From positions 186,001 to 250,000 of the forward strand of contig CAVSMU010000007.1 in NCBI GenBank assembly GCA_963729075.1: a DNA stretch of 64,000 nt, written 5' to 3'. Position numbers and translations under genes: made by a program. The notes under the pieces were generated by a model. The model made no database searches. It was not told the DNA's origin and saw nothing but the letters and a program-made list of their open reading frames with translations. Source of the stretch: WHSW01 sp963729075 (GTDB lineage: Bacteria > Actinomycetota > Thermoleophilia > Solirubrobacterales > 70-9). Of the stretch, positions 47,342-55,309 are shown piece after piece (position 1 is the first letter of the stretch; the number at the start of each line of letters is the position of its first letter).

Positions 47342-47354
47342 AAGTGGACCTTAT
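47340..47354 (-). promoter_or_regulatory. LysR operator overlapping promoter and start codon
   Basis: ATAAGGTCCACTTAT on the minus strand is a perfect 5-bp-arm palindrome with the T-N11-A form. It covers the -10 box (TAAGGT) and the first two bases of the ATG. Confidence 0.5.
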
Positions 47355-47473
47355 CAGGTCGGACAGGAATCGATGTTGCGCTAATAGCCACCCAGCAGGA
47401 CGATGCACTTGTCACGAAACCGCCACCCCGGGCCGTTTCAGAGACAGACCACGAAGCGAGCGAGGTGAATGAC

Positions 47474-47836
47474 ATGAGGCACGACACCGCCCCCACGATC
47501 AACAGCGAGATCACGATCCGCAGGATGGATCTCGCCGATGCCGATCGCGACTCGGTCGCCGAGCTCGCCGATCTGGATTCGCGCCGTGCCCCGGACGGGC
47601 CGGTGCTCGGAGCCGAGGTCGAGGGCACGCTGCTCGCGGCCATCTCACTCACCACCGGCGACGTGATCGCCGACCCGTTCAGCCGCACCGCCGAGCTGCG
47701 ACCCCTGCTCGAGACGCGCGCCGTGCAGCTGCGCCGGCGCCGTTCGAAGCCCGGCCTGCGACTCCCGCGCCGCAGCCGCCCCGCCGTCGGCGGCGCGCCC
47801 GCCGGCTCGATCATCCGGCTCCCCCGCTGGGGCTGA
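47474..47836 (+). CDS. Small basic protein (120 aa), GNAT-remnant-like
   Basis: I do not recognise a defined family. The N-terminal part (EITIRRMDLADADRDSVAEL) reads like the first strand and helix of a GNAT acetyltransferase, and LLAAISLTTGDVIADPF like its second strand pair. No acetyl-CoA loop follows; instead the protein ends in Arg/Pro-rich sequence (LRRRRSKPGLRLPRRSRP). GAGGTGA lies 6-7 nt before the ATG. It is divergent from LysR and could be regulated by it. A 12-bp hairpin follows downstream. Confidence 0.55.
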   Translation: MRHDTAPTINSEITIRRMDLADADRDSVAELADLDSRRAPDGPVLGAEVEGTLLAAISLTTGDVIADPFSRTAELRPLLETRAVQLRRRRSKPGLRLPRRSRPAVGGAPAGSIIRLPRWG

Positions 47837-47866
47837 TCACGCCCCCGCCTCGCTGGGGCAGTAAGA

Positions 47867-47898
47867 GCACCGGGACGGTCACCCCGCCGTCCCGGTGC
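47867..47898. terminator. Perfect 12-bp hairpin between convergent genes
   Basis: gcaccgggacgg (47867-47878) pairs fully with 47887-47898 around an 8-base loop. On the minus strand it is followed by TCTTACT, so it fits termination of clpS and, in the other direction, of the gene at 47474. Confidence 0.75.
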
Positions 47899-47902
47899 CG
47901 CC

Positions 47903-48193
47903 TCAATGCTGCTCGAGCGGGGCCATCGTGAGCCCGGCGTCCTTGAGCTGCTGCCAGTAGAGCTCAGCCGGCTCCTGGGCGCCGGTCCAGACGATCGCCT
48001 GGCCGGTGTTGTGGATCCGGTCGGCCAACCGATGCCCCTCCTCGAGCGTCACCCCGGGGATCACGTTCGCGAGCGTCCGGGCGACGTGGTCGAAGGTGTT
48101 GTGATCGTCGTTGAGGACGATCACGAGCCAGTTTCCCCCGAGCCCTTCACCGGGGCCTGCACCCTTGGGCCGCTCGAGTGTCTCGGTTGAGAT
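47903..48193 (-). CDS. clpS: ClpS adaptor, start apparently AUC
   Basis: The 96-residue adaptor presents N-degron proteins to ClpAP/ClpCP. LNDDHNTFDHVARTLANVI and RIHNTGQAIVWTGAQEPAEL carry the conserved acidic pair and His. The conserved N-terminal part (STETLERPKGAGPGEGLGGN) lies upstream of the only ordinary start (GTG 48124). In that frame an in-frame TAG of the upstream gene lies at 48206-48208, and between it and the Ser codon there is only CCG GGA GGC GCG and ATC (48191-48193). A strong GGGAGG sits 4 nt before that ATC. So translation starting at AUC is the simplest reading; a truncated GTG start is the alternative. Confidence 0.85.
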   Translation of the reverse strand: MSTETLERPKGAGPGEGLGGNWLVIVLNDDHNTFDHVARTLANVIPGVTLEEGHRLADRIHNTGQAIVWTGAQEPAELYWQQLKDAGLTMAPLEQH

Positions 48194-48205
48194 CGCGCCT
48201 CCCGG

Positions 48206-48889
48206 CTACGGGACCGCCACGGCGACCTTCTTGACGGTCGCGGCGACACTCCCGCTCTTCTGCTTCTGGCTGCCGACGGCAAAGCGGATCTTGCGGCCGG
48301 AGACCTGCCCCGGATTGGGGTCGTCGACCCTGGCGACCTCCTTGCCGTTCACCAGTGCCCGGACCACCGCACCCGAGGCGATCACCCGGAGCTGGTTGCG
48401 CTCGTTGATCTTGGAGATTGCATTGCTCGTGCCCCGTACGGGGAACCCGCCGGCGGAGGGTCCGCGTCGGAGCTCGAAGCGCTTCTTTTGCGGGAAGACC
48501 CTGAGCGTGTACCCGACCCCGCCGCCGCCGGCCCGGACGGTGAGCTCGACGAACGCGCCGCCACGCAGACCCTTGTCGGTCCGCTTCAGGATCTTCCCCG
48601 CGACGGTCACGGAGTGGTTGGGAAGCTCGGTGTCGCCCTGGACGGGCGGCCGGAACGAGCACGTCGTCGGGCTCCGCTTCACCGCCGCCCGCATCGACTT
48701 GCCCTTCTTGCGCCAGCTGCGGTCGCAGCGCTTGCCGCCGCCCGACTTGATGATCTCCTTGAACTCGGCACGGCTTCCGAAGCCGTTGTCGTAGACGGTC
48801 ACGGCCGCCATCGCGCTACCCACGGCCGCGGCCGCAAGGGCCGCCGCCGCGAGCGCGAACACGCTTCGTGTGAGCTTGAGGTTCCTCAT
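48206..48889 (-). CDS. Secreted protein with a beta-sandwich-like body, unknown function
   Basis: The 227-residue protein has a signal peptide (SVFALAAAALAAAAVGSAMA, cleavage near 29). The mature part has disulphide-capable Cys residues (RCDRSW, TTCSFRP) and many beta strands (NHSVTVAGKILKRTDKGLRG, YTLRVFPQKKRFELRRG, NQLRVIASGAVVRALVNGKE), like the concanavalin-type sandwiches of DUF1080-like proteins. No catalytic residues are recognised. Its TAG stop lies only 12 bases before the clpS start in the same frame, so clpS may be translated by re-initiation after it. Confidence 0.65.
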   Translation of the reverse strand: MRNLKLTRSVFALAAAALAAAAVGSAMAAVTVYDNGFGSRAEFKEIIKSGGGKRCDRSWRKKGKSMRAAVKRSPTTCSFRPPVQGDTELPNHSVTVAGKILKRTDKGLRGGAFVELTVRAGGGGVGYTLRVFPQKKRFELRRGPSAGGFPVRGTSNAISKINERNQLRVIASGAVVRALVNGKEVARVDDPNPGQVSGRKIRFAVGSQKQKSGSVAATVKKVAVAVP

Positions 48890-48968
48890 CGGGGCACCGG
48901 CTCCGCCGCAGCGTAGCCGTGGAGAACCCTGAACACCGCCGCGACCGCTGGGGTGCGGTCAGAGAATT

Positions 48969-49808
48969 TCAGTCGGCGCTGCCGTCCTCGCGGCGGCTCC
49001 AATAGCGCTCGAGTCCGAGCCACTGCTGCTCGGGGGGTGCCGCCTGGCGCGCCCGCTCAGCCGTCTCCGGGTCGGCGTGGGCGTCGAGCTCGGCCTCGAC
49101 GGCCTCGAGGAAGGAGGCACGCCCGCGCCTCGCGAGCTCGGCGCTGCGGCGCAGGCTCTCGCGCAGGCGCTCGAGCTGCGCCCCGACGTCCTCGGCGGCG
49201 CCGAAGTGGGTCAGGCGCAGGCGGGCGGGCTCCAGGGCCTCGATGCGGTCGACCGAGTCCAGCCAGGCCGCGACGTCGATCTCCGGCGGCGGCGTCGGCG
49301 CCAGGGTGAACCCGGTCGGCGGGATCCGTACCCCGGCCATGTCGCCGACGTAGGCGTCGCCGGTGTCCAGGTCGAGATAGCAGAGGTGGTGACTCGCGTG
49401 CCCCGGGGTGTGCAGGACGCGAAAGCCCTCCACCTCCTCCCCGCCGGCGAGCGGGATCAGGTTGCCCTCGGGCACCGGGGCGACCTCGCCCCAGAGGCGG
49501 GCCATGTTCTCCTCGCCATAGAGGCGCCCGGCGCTGCGCAGCAGCCGCGACGGGTCGGCCAGGTGCGGGGCACCCACCTCGCTCACATAGACGCGCAACT
49601 TCGGAAAGCGCCGCACCAGGACCCCGGCGGCGCCGGCGTGGTCGAGGTGGATGTGGGTGAGCACGAGCCCGCGCGGCTCCTCCTCGAGCTCGTCGATCCA
49701 GCTGTCGAGCGCCGAGGCCGGGCCGGGGTCGACGAGCAGGCCGCGGACCAGGTGGACGCCGATCACCCGGTCGCGGCCGAGGTGCAAGACGTCGATCTCG
49801 CGGACCAT
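48969..49808 (-). CDS. MBL-fold metallo-hydrolase
   Basis: The 279-residue protein has the metallo-beta-lactamase motif THIHLDHAG (near 52), a later metal His in HTPGHASHHL (near 134), YVGDMAGV with the bridging Asp, and the closing His in LTHFG. The extended C-terminal helical part (about 220-279) is like that of lactonase/glyoxalase-II-type members. Substrate unknown. TAGCTT lies 6 nt before the ATG, so it is leaderless, and the divergent mutase gene has its own box at 49877. Confidence 0.88.
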   Translation of the reverse strand: MVREIDVLHLGRDRVIGVHLVRGLLVDPGPASALDSWIDELEEEPRGLVLTHIHLDHAGAAGVLVRRFPKLRVYVSEVGAPHLADPSRLLRSAGRLYGEENMARLWGEVAPVPEGNLIPLAGGEEVEGFRVLHTPGHASHHLCYLDLDTGDAYVGDMAGVRIPPTGFTLAPTPPPEIDVAAWLDSVDRIEALEPARLRLTHFGAAEDVGAQLERLRESLRRSAELARRGRASFLEAVEAELDAHADPETAERARQAAPPEQQWLGLERYWSRREDGSAD

Positions 49809-49876
49809 GGCAGCAAGCTACCCGGCCCGGTCGGCGGCCATGCCCGGTGGTGGCCGACCGCCCCACGGCCCCGGCT

Positions 49877-49882
49877 TAGAAT
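49877..49882 (+). promoter_or_regulatory. Leaderless -10 box (TAGAAT) of ecm
   Basis: TAGAAT ends 8 nt before ATG 49891. Confidence 0.55.
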
Positions 49883-49890
49883 CTCTGCCG

Positions 49891-51885
49891 ATGACCGAGC
49901 ACCGCCTGCCGGAGCGCGACCGGCCCTGGGTGATCCGCACCTACGCCGGGCATTCCGACGCCCGGCGCTCGAACGAGCTCTACCGCCGCAATCTGGCCAA
50001 GGGCCAGACCGGCCTCTCGGTGGCTTTCGACCTCCCCACGCAGACCGGGTATGACCCCGACCACGTCCTCGCCCGCGGCGAGGTCGGCAAGGTCGGCGTC
50101 TCGATCGCGCACAAGGGCGACATGCACACGCTCCTCGACGGGATCCCGCTCGACGAGATGAACACGTCGATGACGATCAACGCGACCGCAGCGTGGCTGC
50201 TCGCGCTCTACGTCACCGTCGCCGACGAGAACGGCATCGATCGCGCGGCCCTGACGGGCACGACCCAGAACGACATCATCAAGGAGTACCTCTCCCGCGG
50301 CACCTACGCGTTCCCGCCAGGACCGTCGATGCGCCTGATCGCGGACACCGTCGCGTTCGCGGTCAACGAGATCCCGAGATGGAACCCGACCAACGTCTGC
50401 AGCTATCACCTCCAGGAGGCAGGTGCGACCCCGGTGCAGGAGATCGCCTACGCGATGTCGACCGCGATCGCCGTCCTCGACGAGGTGAAGGCGCGTGGAC
50501 AGGTGGCCGAGGCGGACTTTCCGAAGGTCTTCGGGCGGATCTCGTTCTTCGTCAACGCCGGGGTCCGTTTCGTCGAGGAGCACGCGAAGCTGCGAGCGAT
50601 GGGCGAGATCTGGGAGCGGCTCGGGCGCGAGCGCTACGGGGTGACCGAGCCGAAGTTCCTGCGCATGCGCTATGGCGTCCAGGTCAACTCGCTCGGCCTC
50701 ACCGAGGCCCAGCCCGAGAACAACGTGCAGCGGATCGTGCTCGAGGCGCTCGCCGTCACCCTCGGGCGCAACGCCCGTGCCCGGGCGATCCAGCTCCCGG
50801 CCTGGAACGAGGCGCTCGGACTGCCGCGGCCCTGGGACCAGCAGTGGAGCCTGCGGATCCAGCAGGTGCTCGCGTACGAGACCGACCTGCTCGAGTACCC
50901 CGACATCTTCGAGGGGTCGAAGGTCATGGACGGCCTGGTCGCCGAGCTGGTCGAAGGCGCGGAGGAAGAGATGCGGATCGTGGCCGACCAGGGCGGCGCG
51001 GTGGAGGCCGTCGCCTACATGAAGGCGCGCCTGGTCGAGTCGCACCGCGAGCGGATCGCGCGGATCGAGCGCGAGGAGATCAAGGTCGTCGGCCAGAATT
51101 GCTTCACCGAGACCGAGGACTCGCCGTTGACGGCGGGAGCCGACGGGGGCATCCTCAGGCCCGATCCAGAGGTGGAGCGTGAGTGCGTGGAGGCGCTGGA
51201 GGTCTGGAAGGCAGAGCGCGACCAGGCCGCCGTCGATGCGGCGCTCGGGCGGCTGGCGGAGGCAGCGGGCGATGAGTCGCAGAACGTCATGCCGGCGACG
51301 ATCGAGGCGGCGAAGGCCGGAGCGACCACCGGTGAATGGGCGGGCGCGCTGCGCGAGGTCTTCGGCGACTACCGCGCTCCGACCGGCGTCTCCGGCGCCG
51401 CTGCGCCGAGCGACGAGCAGCAGCTCACGGCAGTGCGCAAGCGGGTCGACGAGCTCGCTCGCCGCATCGGACGCCGGCCGCGGATCCTCGTCGGCAAGCC
51501 GGGCCTCGACGGCCACTCCAACGGCGCGGAACAGATCGCCGTCCGCGCCCGCGACGTCGGCATGGAGGTCATCTATCAGGGGATCCGGCTCACGCCCGAG
51601 CAGATCGCCGCCTCGGCGGTCGAGGAGGACGTCGACGTCGTCGGGCTTTCGATCCTCTCCGGCTCGCACCTGGAGCTGATCCCCGAGACGGTGCGCCTGC
51701 TGCGCGAGCACGAGGTGGACGCGCCGGTCGTGATCGGCGGCATCATCCCGCTCGCCGACGCCGAGAAGCTGCGCGCGGCCGGCGTCGCCCGCGTCTACAC
51801 CCCGAAGGACTTCGACGTCACCCGGATCATGGGCGAGATCGTCGACCTCGTCGGCGAGCGCGCCGAGGCCGGCGCGCCCGCTTGA
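49891..51885 (+). CDS. ecm: Ethylmalonyl-CoA mutase (MeaA/Ecm)
   Basis: The 664-residue B12 enzyme rearranges ethylmalonyl-CoA to methylsuccinyl-CoA. The N-terminal barrel (WVIRTYAGHSDARRSNELYR, VAFDLPTQTGYDPDHVLARG, MNTSMTINATAAWLLALYV) matches the Ecm rather than the methylmalonyl-CoA mutase group. The B12 domain has LVGKPGLDGHSNGAEQIAVR with the cobalt-ligand His in D-x-H-x-x-G and later LSILSGSHLELIP and GGIIPLADAEKL. It is a single-chain enzyme with both domains. ATG behind TAGAAT. The Ecm stop overlaps the TTG start of the acetyltransferase (TTGA). With Ccr this gives two consecutive steps of the ethylmalonyl-CoA pathway. Confidence 0.92.
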   Translation: MTEHRLPERDRPWVIRTYAGHSDARRSNELYRRNLAKGQTGLSVAFDLPTQTGYDPDHVLARGEVGKVGVSIAHKGDMHTLLDGIPLDEMNTSMTINATAAWLLALYVTVADENGIDRAALTGTTQNDIIKEYLSRGTYAFPPGPSMRLIADTVAFAVNEIPRWNPTNVCSYHLQEAGATPVQEIAYAMSTAIAVLDEVKARGQVAEADFPKVFGRISFFVNAGVRFVEEHAKLRAMGEIWERLGRERYGVTEPKFLRMRYGVQVNSLGLTEAQPENNVQRIVLEALAVTLGRNARARAIQLPAWNEALGLPRPWDQQWSLRIQQVLAYETDLLEYPDIFEGSKVMDGLVAELVEGAEEEMRIVADQGGAVEAVAYMKARLVESHRERIARIEREEIKVVGQNCFTETEDSPLTAGADGGILRPDPEVERECVEALEVWKAERDQAAVDAALGRLAEAAGDESQNVMPATIEAAKAGATTGEWAGALREVFGDYRAPTGVSGAAAPSDEQQLTAVRKRVDELARRIGRRPRILVGKPGLDGHSNGAEQIAVRARDVGMEVIYQGIRLTPEQIAASAVEEDVDVVGLSILSGSHLELIPETVRLLREHEVDAPVVIGGIIPLADAEKLRAAGVARVYTPKDFDVTRIMGEIVDLVGERAEAGAPA

Positions 51886-52508
51886 GCCCAAAGCCGATCG
51901 AGTTCCCGGTCGACGGGCTAAGCGACGGCGTCGTGCACCTGCGGCTGATCGCCGAAGCCGACATCCCCGCGATCGTCGACGCCGTCCAGGACCCCGAGAT
52001 CCCGCGCTGGACCCGGGTCCCGGACCCCTACAGCGAGGAGGACGGGCGCCACTTTCACCGGATGGCGACCACCGGCCGTGAGGCCGGGACCGACCTCGCG
52101 ACGGTGATCGTCGACGCGGACGACGGCCACCTACTCGGCACCATCGCCCTCCACAACATCGACCCGGAGAACGGCCGCTGCACGGGCGGCTACTGGATCG
52201 CGGCGCCCGAGCGCCGGCGTGGCGTCGCGCGCCGTGCCCTCGCCCTGCTCTGCCGCTACGGGTTCGAGGAGCTGGACGTCCAGCGGATCGAGCTCTGGAT
52301 CGACCCCACGAACACCGCGTCGCTTCGGGTGGCGGTGGTCGCCGGCTTTCACCGCGAGGGCCTGCTGCGCTCGTTCGTGCCGATCCGCGGCGAGCGCCGC
52401 GACATGCTCATGTACTCACTCTTGCCGGGCGACCTCCGGCGGTCGACCGGGCTGGCACACGTCTACCTCGACCTTAGGTTTACTCTACCGAGTGAAGCGG
52501 CGCACTAG
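51882..52508 (+). CDS. RimJ/RimL-type GNAT acetyltransferase
   Basis: The 208-residue protein has the RimL layout: VVHLRLIAEADIPAIVDAVQ, GGYWIAAPERRRGVARRALA with the acetyl-CoA loop (R-R-x-G-V-A), LWIDPTNTASLRVAVVAGFH and MLMYSLL. Relatives acetylate ribosomal proteins or small molecules. The start is TTG overlapping the ecm stop (TTGA), so co-translated with the mutase. The last 20 residues past the usual end (GDLRRSTGLAHVYLDLRFTL) look like read-through into spacer. Confidence 0.82.
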   Translation: MSPKPIEFPVDGLSDGVVHLRLIAEADIPAIVDAVQDPEIPRWTRVPDPYSEEDGRHFHRMATTGREAGTDLATVIVDADDGHLLGTIALHNIDPENGRCTGGYWIAAPERRRGVARRALALLCRYGFEELDVQRIELWIDPTNTASLRVAVVAGFHREGLLRSFVPIRGERRDMLMYSLLPGDLRRSTGLAHVYLDLRFTLPSEAAH

Positions 52509-52549
52509 GTGATCGTGCAGGCCTTGTTCTCGCCGACCGGCCAGGCTGA

Positions 52550-52852
52550 CGCTGCCGTTGGCGGAGCCAGAAGCGCAGCGCGCTCTCGCAGGCCAAGATG
52601 CAGCTCCTGCAGCAGCTGTTGGCGGCCGAGCTCAACGCCTCAGCGTTCGGGTCGACGCCCAACAGCGGTTCGTTCGCCACCTGGGAGGCCGCGTTCTGCG
52701 GGACCAACTCGAACGCCATCAAGAACACGCAGCAGCAGGCCGCGTCGTTCAACTCGCAGGGCGACAGTCAGACGTTCACGCCAGGCACGTCCCCGGACAG
52801 CAAGTTCGCACGGTTTATCGCCAAGCTCACGTACTGGGACAGCTGGAACTAA
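52550..52852 (+). pseudogene. C-terminal fragment of a secreted protein
   Basis: The open frame starts after TGA 52547-52549 with no good start codon. From KRSALSQAKMQLLQQLLAAE onward it reads as a clean protein end (AAFCGTNSNAIKNTQQQAAS, then SPDSKFARFIAKLTYWDSWN). This kind of Asn/Gln/Ser-rich end with a helix of alternating Leu and Gln closes large extracellular proteins of Thermoleophilia, as I recall. The N-terminal part is absent, so this is a 5'-truncated relic. Confidence 0.5.
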
Positions 52853-53159
52853 CGAACCGGACGCCGAGCGCCGATAGATCCTGGTCTACCGGCCCGTCAT
52901 GAACCGAAGATGACCGCTCCGCGCTAGCCGCGGCGGCGGGTCACGTTCGGTGCGTGCGGGCCTCGGCTCTCCGGCTGGCGGGCGCGGCCTGACCACCTTC
53001 GGGCGGTCCCGGCGGACCCTTGCTCGTGCCGCTAGCCCGTCCACCAGGAGGTCCCGACGATCTAGCCGAGCCCGCCGCCGGGGTCGGCCCCCGGACAGGG
53101 CGCCGGCGACCCGGTGTGCGAGTGGGCGATCCGACCTCCGGGCACGCGCCCGACGGCGC
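52853..53159. other. Intergenic, nothing recognised
   Basis: No gene, RNA or repeat is supported between the relic and the -10 box TACGCT at 53160-53165. Confidence 0.5.
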
Positions 53160-53172
53160 TACGCTAGGAGCG

Positions 53173-53757
53173 ATGGATCCGGGGTTCCCGCCTCCTGAGG
53201 TGAACGGCGACCGCAGCGCCTGGCTTCGCTGCTATCGGTGCTGGTCGACGCGCCTCGAGGCGCAGGTGCACTACGACGCGATCATCCGGGTCGACCCGGA
53301 CTCCGGCGAGACCGCAGAGCGGGTCGAGGAGGTCCAGGAGGCGGTCGTGCAGTGCCTCGACTGCATGCACGACCAGCCCCATCTGGCGATCGAGGAGGGG
53401 CACGTGGTCCCGATCCAGGACCGCTGGGAGCGAATGGTCGCCGGCACGCCTTGGGTCGCCTCGTGCACGGTCACCGTCGACCAGGACCAGGTCGAGACCT
53501 GCTCCGGGCCGGAGGCCGCCGACAGCCTCACCTACGCCTCGTTCGGCGATCCCGGGACGCGCGAGTTCTTCACCCACGTGCGCTTCCACAAGCACGACGA
53601 GGAGCGGATCATCGTCCACCTGCTGGTCGAGCTGTACGCGCGCTCAGCCGAGGAGGCCACCGACGTGCTCGAGGGCGCCTCGCGGGGGACGCTCGAGCTC
53701 ACCTCGCTCGCCGAGGAATCGCGCCCGCCGGCGCACGCCGCCGACGAGGCGCACTAG
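53173..53757 (+). CDS. Hypothetical protein with CxxC-type motifs (194 aa)
   Basis: I do not recognise a family. The protein has LRCYRCWSTRLEAQVHYDAI (C-x-x-C) and VVQCLDCMHDQPHLAIEEGH (C-x-x-C), suggesting one zinc-ribbon, then strands (SCTVTVDQDQVETCSGPEAA) and a mixed domain containing THVRFHKHDEERIIVHLLVE. TACGCT lies 7 nt before the ATG. It is followed after 4 bases by the luciferase-like oxidoreductase, so the two are co-expressed. Confidence 0.6.
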   Translation: MDPGFPPPEVNGDRSAWLRCYRCWSTRLEAQVHYDAIIRVDPDSGETAERVEEVQEAVVQCLDCMHDQPHLAIEEGHVVPIQDRWERMVAGTPWVASCTVTVDQDQVETCSGPEAADSLTYASFGDPGTREFFTHVRFHKHDEERIIVHLLVELYARSAEEATDVLEGASRGTLELTSLAEESRPPAHAADEAH

Positions 53758-53761
53758 CCGC

Positions 53762-54739
53762 TTGGCGGGTATCGGCGCCTTCATCTCCCCGGGGCGCAGG
53801 CTCCCCAGGACGCTCGAGCGGGTGGCGCTCGCCGACCGGCTCGGATTCGACGCCGCGTACACGACCCACATCGCCGGGCGCGACTCGCTCACCGTGCTGA
53901 TGGCCTACGCGAGCGCGTCCGACCGGATCAGGCTCGGAACCGGGGTCGTGCCGATCTTCTCCCGCACCCCGGCGACCATGGCCCAGTCCGCGGCGACGAT
54001 CGACGAGTTCTCGGGTGGGCGGATGGTGCTCGGGCTCGGCGTCTCGCACCGGGTCACCGTGGAGAACTGGCACGGAGCGAAGATCGACAAGCCCGTCACC
54101 CAGATGCGCGAGTACCTCGGTGCGGTGCGGGCGATCCTGCGCGGCGAGGAGCCGCCGGAGTCCGAGCGCTTTCCGACCCGGTTCGCGTTCATGGGCTACG
54201 AGGCGCGGGCCGACCTGCCCGTCTACGTCGCCGCGCTGTCGCCGAACATGCTCCGCCTCGCCGGCGAGCTGGCCGACGGGGTGATGCTGTGGCTCTGCTC
54301 TCCCGCCTACATCCGCGAGACGGTGATCCCGACCGTGCGCGAGGGGCTCGAGCGGGCCGGCCGCTCGCCCGACGATTTCGACGTCGTGGCCGCCGTCCCG
54401 GCCGCGCTCGCCGATGACGCGGAGGCCGCCCGCGCGACCTTCCGCCAGGAGCTGATCCCCTACGCGTCGCTTCCGTTCTACCGGGCGATGCTCGAGTCGT
54501 CGGGCTTCGGCGAGGAGATCGCAGCCTTCGACGACGGCATGGCCGCGGGCGACGTCGAGCGAGCCAAGGCGGGGCTCTCGGAGGGGATGCTCGGCGAGCT
54601 CGCCGGGATCGGGGGCAAGGAGGATGTCCACGGCGCCGTTCGCCGCTACCAGGACGCGGGGGTGACCTCCCCCTGCGTCGGCGGCGTGCCCGGGACCGAC
54701 TTCGACGCCACCCTGGAGGCGGTCGCCGAGCTCCTCTAG
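53762..54739 (+). CDS. Luciferase-like, probably F420-dependent oxidoreductase
   Basis: The 325-residue TIM barrel is of the bacterial-luciferase family (LLM). FGAFISPGRR-type start (here GIGAFISPGRRLPRTLERVA), then RIRLGTGVVPIFSRTPATMA, LGLGVSHRVTVENWHG and PVYVAALSPNMLRLAGELAD fit the F420-using branch, and the organism encodes F420 synthesis, so F420 is the likely cofactor (inference). TTG start with no Shine-Dalgarno sequence, 4 bases after the upstream stop. Its stop overlaps the convergent NTF2-like gene by 4 bases. Confidence 0.85.
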   Translation: MAGIGAFISPGRRLPRTLERVALADRLGFDAAYTTHIAGRDSLTVLMAYASASDRIRLGTGVVPIFSRTPATMAQSAATIDEFSGGRMVLGLGVSHRVTVENWHGAKIDKPVTQMREYLGAVRAILRGEEPPESERFPTRFAFMGYEARADLPVYVAALSPNMLRLAGELADGVMLWLCSPAYIRETVIPTVREGLERAGRSPDDFDVVAAVPAALADDAEAARATFRQELIPYASLPFYRAMLESSGFGEEIAAFDDGMAAGDVERAKAGLSEGMLGELAGIGGKEDVHGAVRRYQDAGVTSPCVGGVPGTDFDATLEAVAELL

Positions 54740-55278
54740 AGCGGCAGCTTCGAGCGCAGGCGCTGGGCGCCGACCAGCGCCCGCTCGGCGAAGCCGCCGC
54801 GCGGCGGGAACAGGCCGAGCTGGCGAGCAAGCTGGGAGAAGTCGTAGATCGCCTCGTAGCGCCAGATCAGCCCGTCGCGAAACTGCCAGACGTCGAAGCC
54901 CTTGACCTCGATCCGCTTCCCGGTGGCGGCGAACCCTGGCGGATCGATCGGCCCGCTGTTGGTTCCGGTCATTTGCCAGGGAACGTAGGCGGCCAGTGAG
55001 TCGTCGGCGATCGCCGGCTCGCCCGGCTCGCTGAAGGTCAGGTCGGGGAAGGCCTGTACCGAGGTGCGCACGAAGTCGGCGACGCCTACGCGCCCCATCG
55101 CGGGCTCGGCAAGGGCCGGGTCGATCCAGATCACGTCCTCGTGGGCGCAGGCGGCGACCGCGGCCGCATCGCCCGAGTTCCACGCGGCCTCGTAGCGCTC
55201 GCCGAACTCCCGCAGCCATTCCATGCTCTCGATCGGCTCGGCGCCCTCGCCGATCCGCGTCCCGGTAGCAGCCTCCAT
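54736..55278 (-). CDS. SnoaL-like polyketide-cyclase-family protein (180 aa)
   Basis: The protein starts MEAATGTRIGEGAEPIESME and has the NTF2-like core: ESMEWLREFGERYEAAWNSG, DAAAVAACAHEDVIWIDPAL, DFVRTSVQAFPDLTFSEPGE, then GKRIEVKGFDVWQFRDGLIW. Such proteins bind or isomerise small molecules; role unknown. ATG 55278 was chosen because AGGAG lies 7 nt upstream, giving a leader, with TAGGCT further upstream. Convergent with the luciferase-like gene and on the same strand as the amidase. Confidence 0.75.
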   Translation of the reverse strand: MEAATGTRIGEGAEPIESMEWLREFGERYEAAWNSGDAAAVAACAHEDVIWIDPALAEPAMGRVGVADFVRTSVQAFPDLTFSEPGEPAIADDSLAAYVPWQMTGTNSGPIDPPGFAATGKRIEVKGFDVWQFRDGLIWRYEAIYDFSQLARQLGLFPPRGGFAERALVGAQRLRSKLPL

Positions 55279-55309
55279 CGCCATTCTCCTCTCGTTCGCT
55301 CGCCCGAGC

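Noticed and set aside
49876..51891. 671-codon minus-strand frame
   Set aside because: It lies exactly opposite ethylmalonyl-CoA mutase and is rich in Asp-His-Leu repeats typical of antisense translations.
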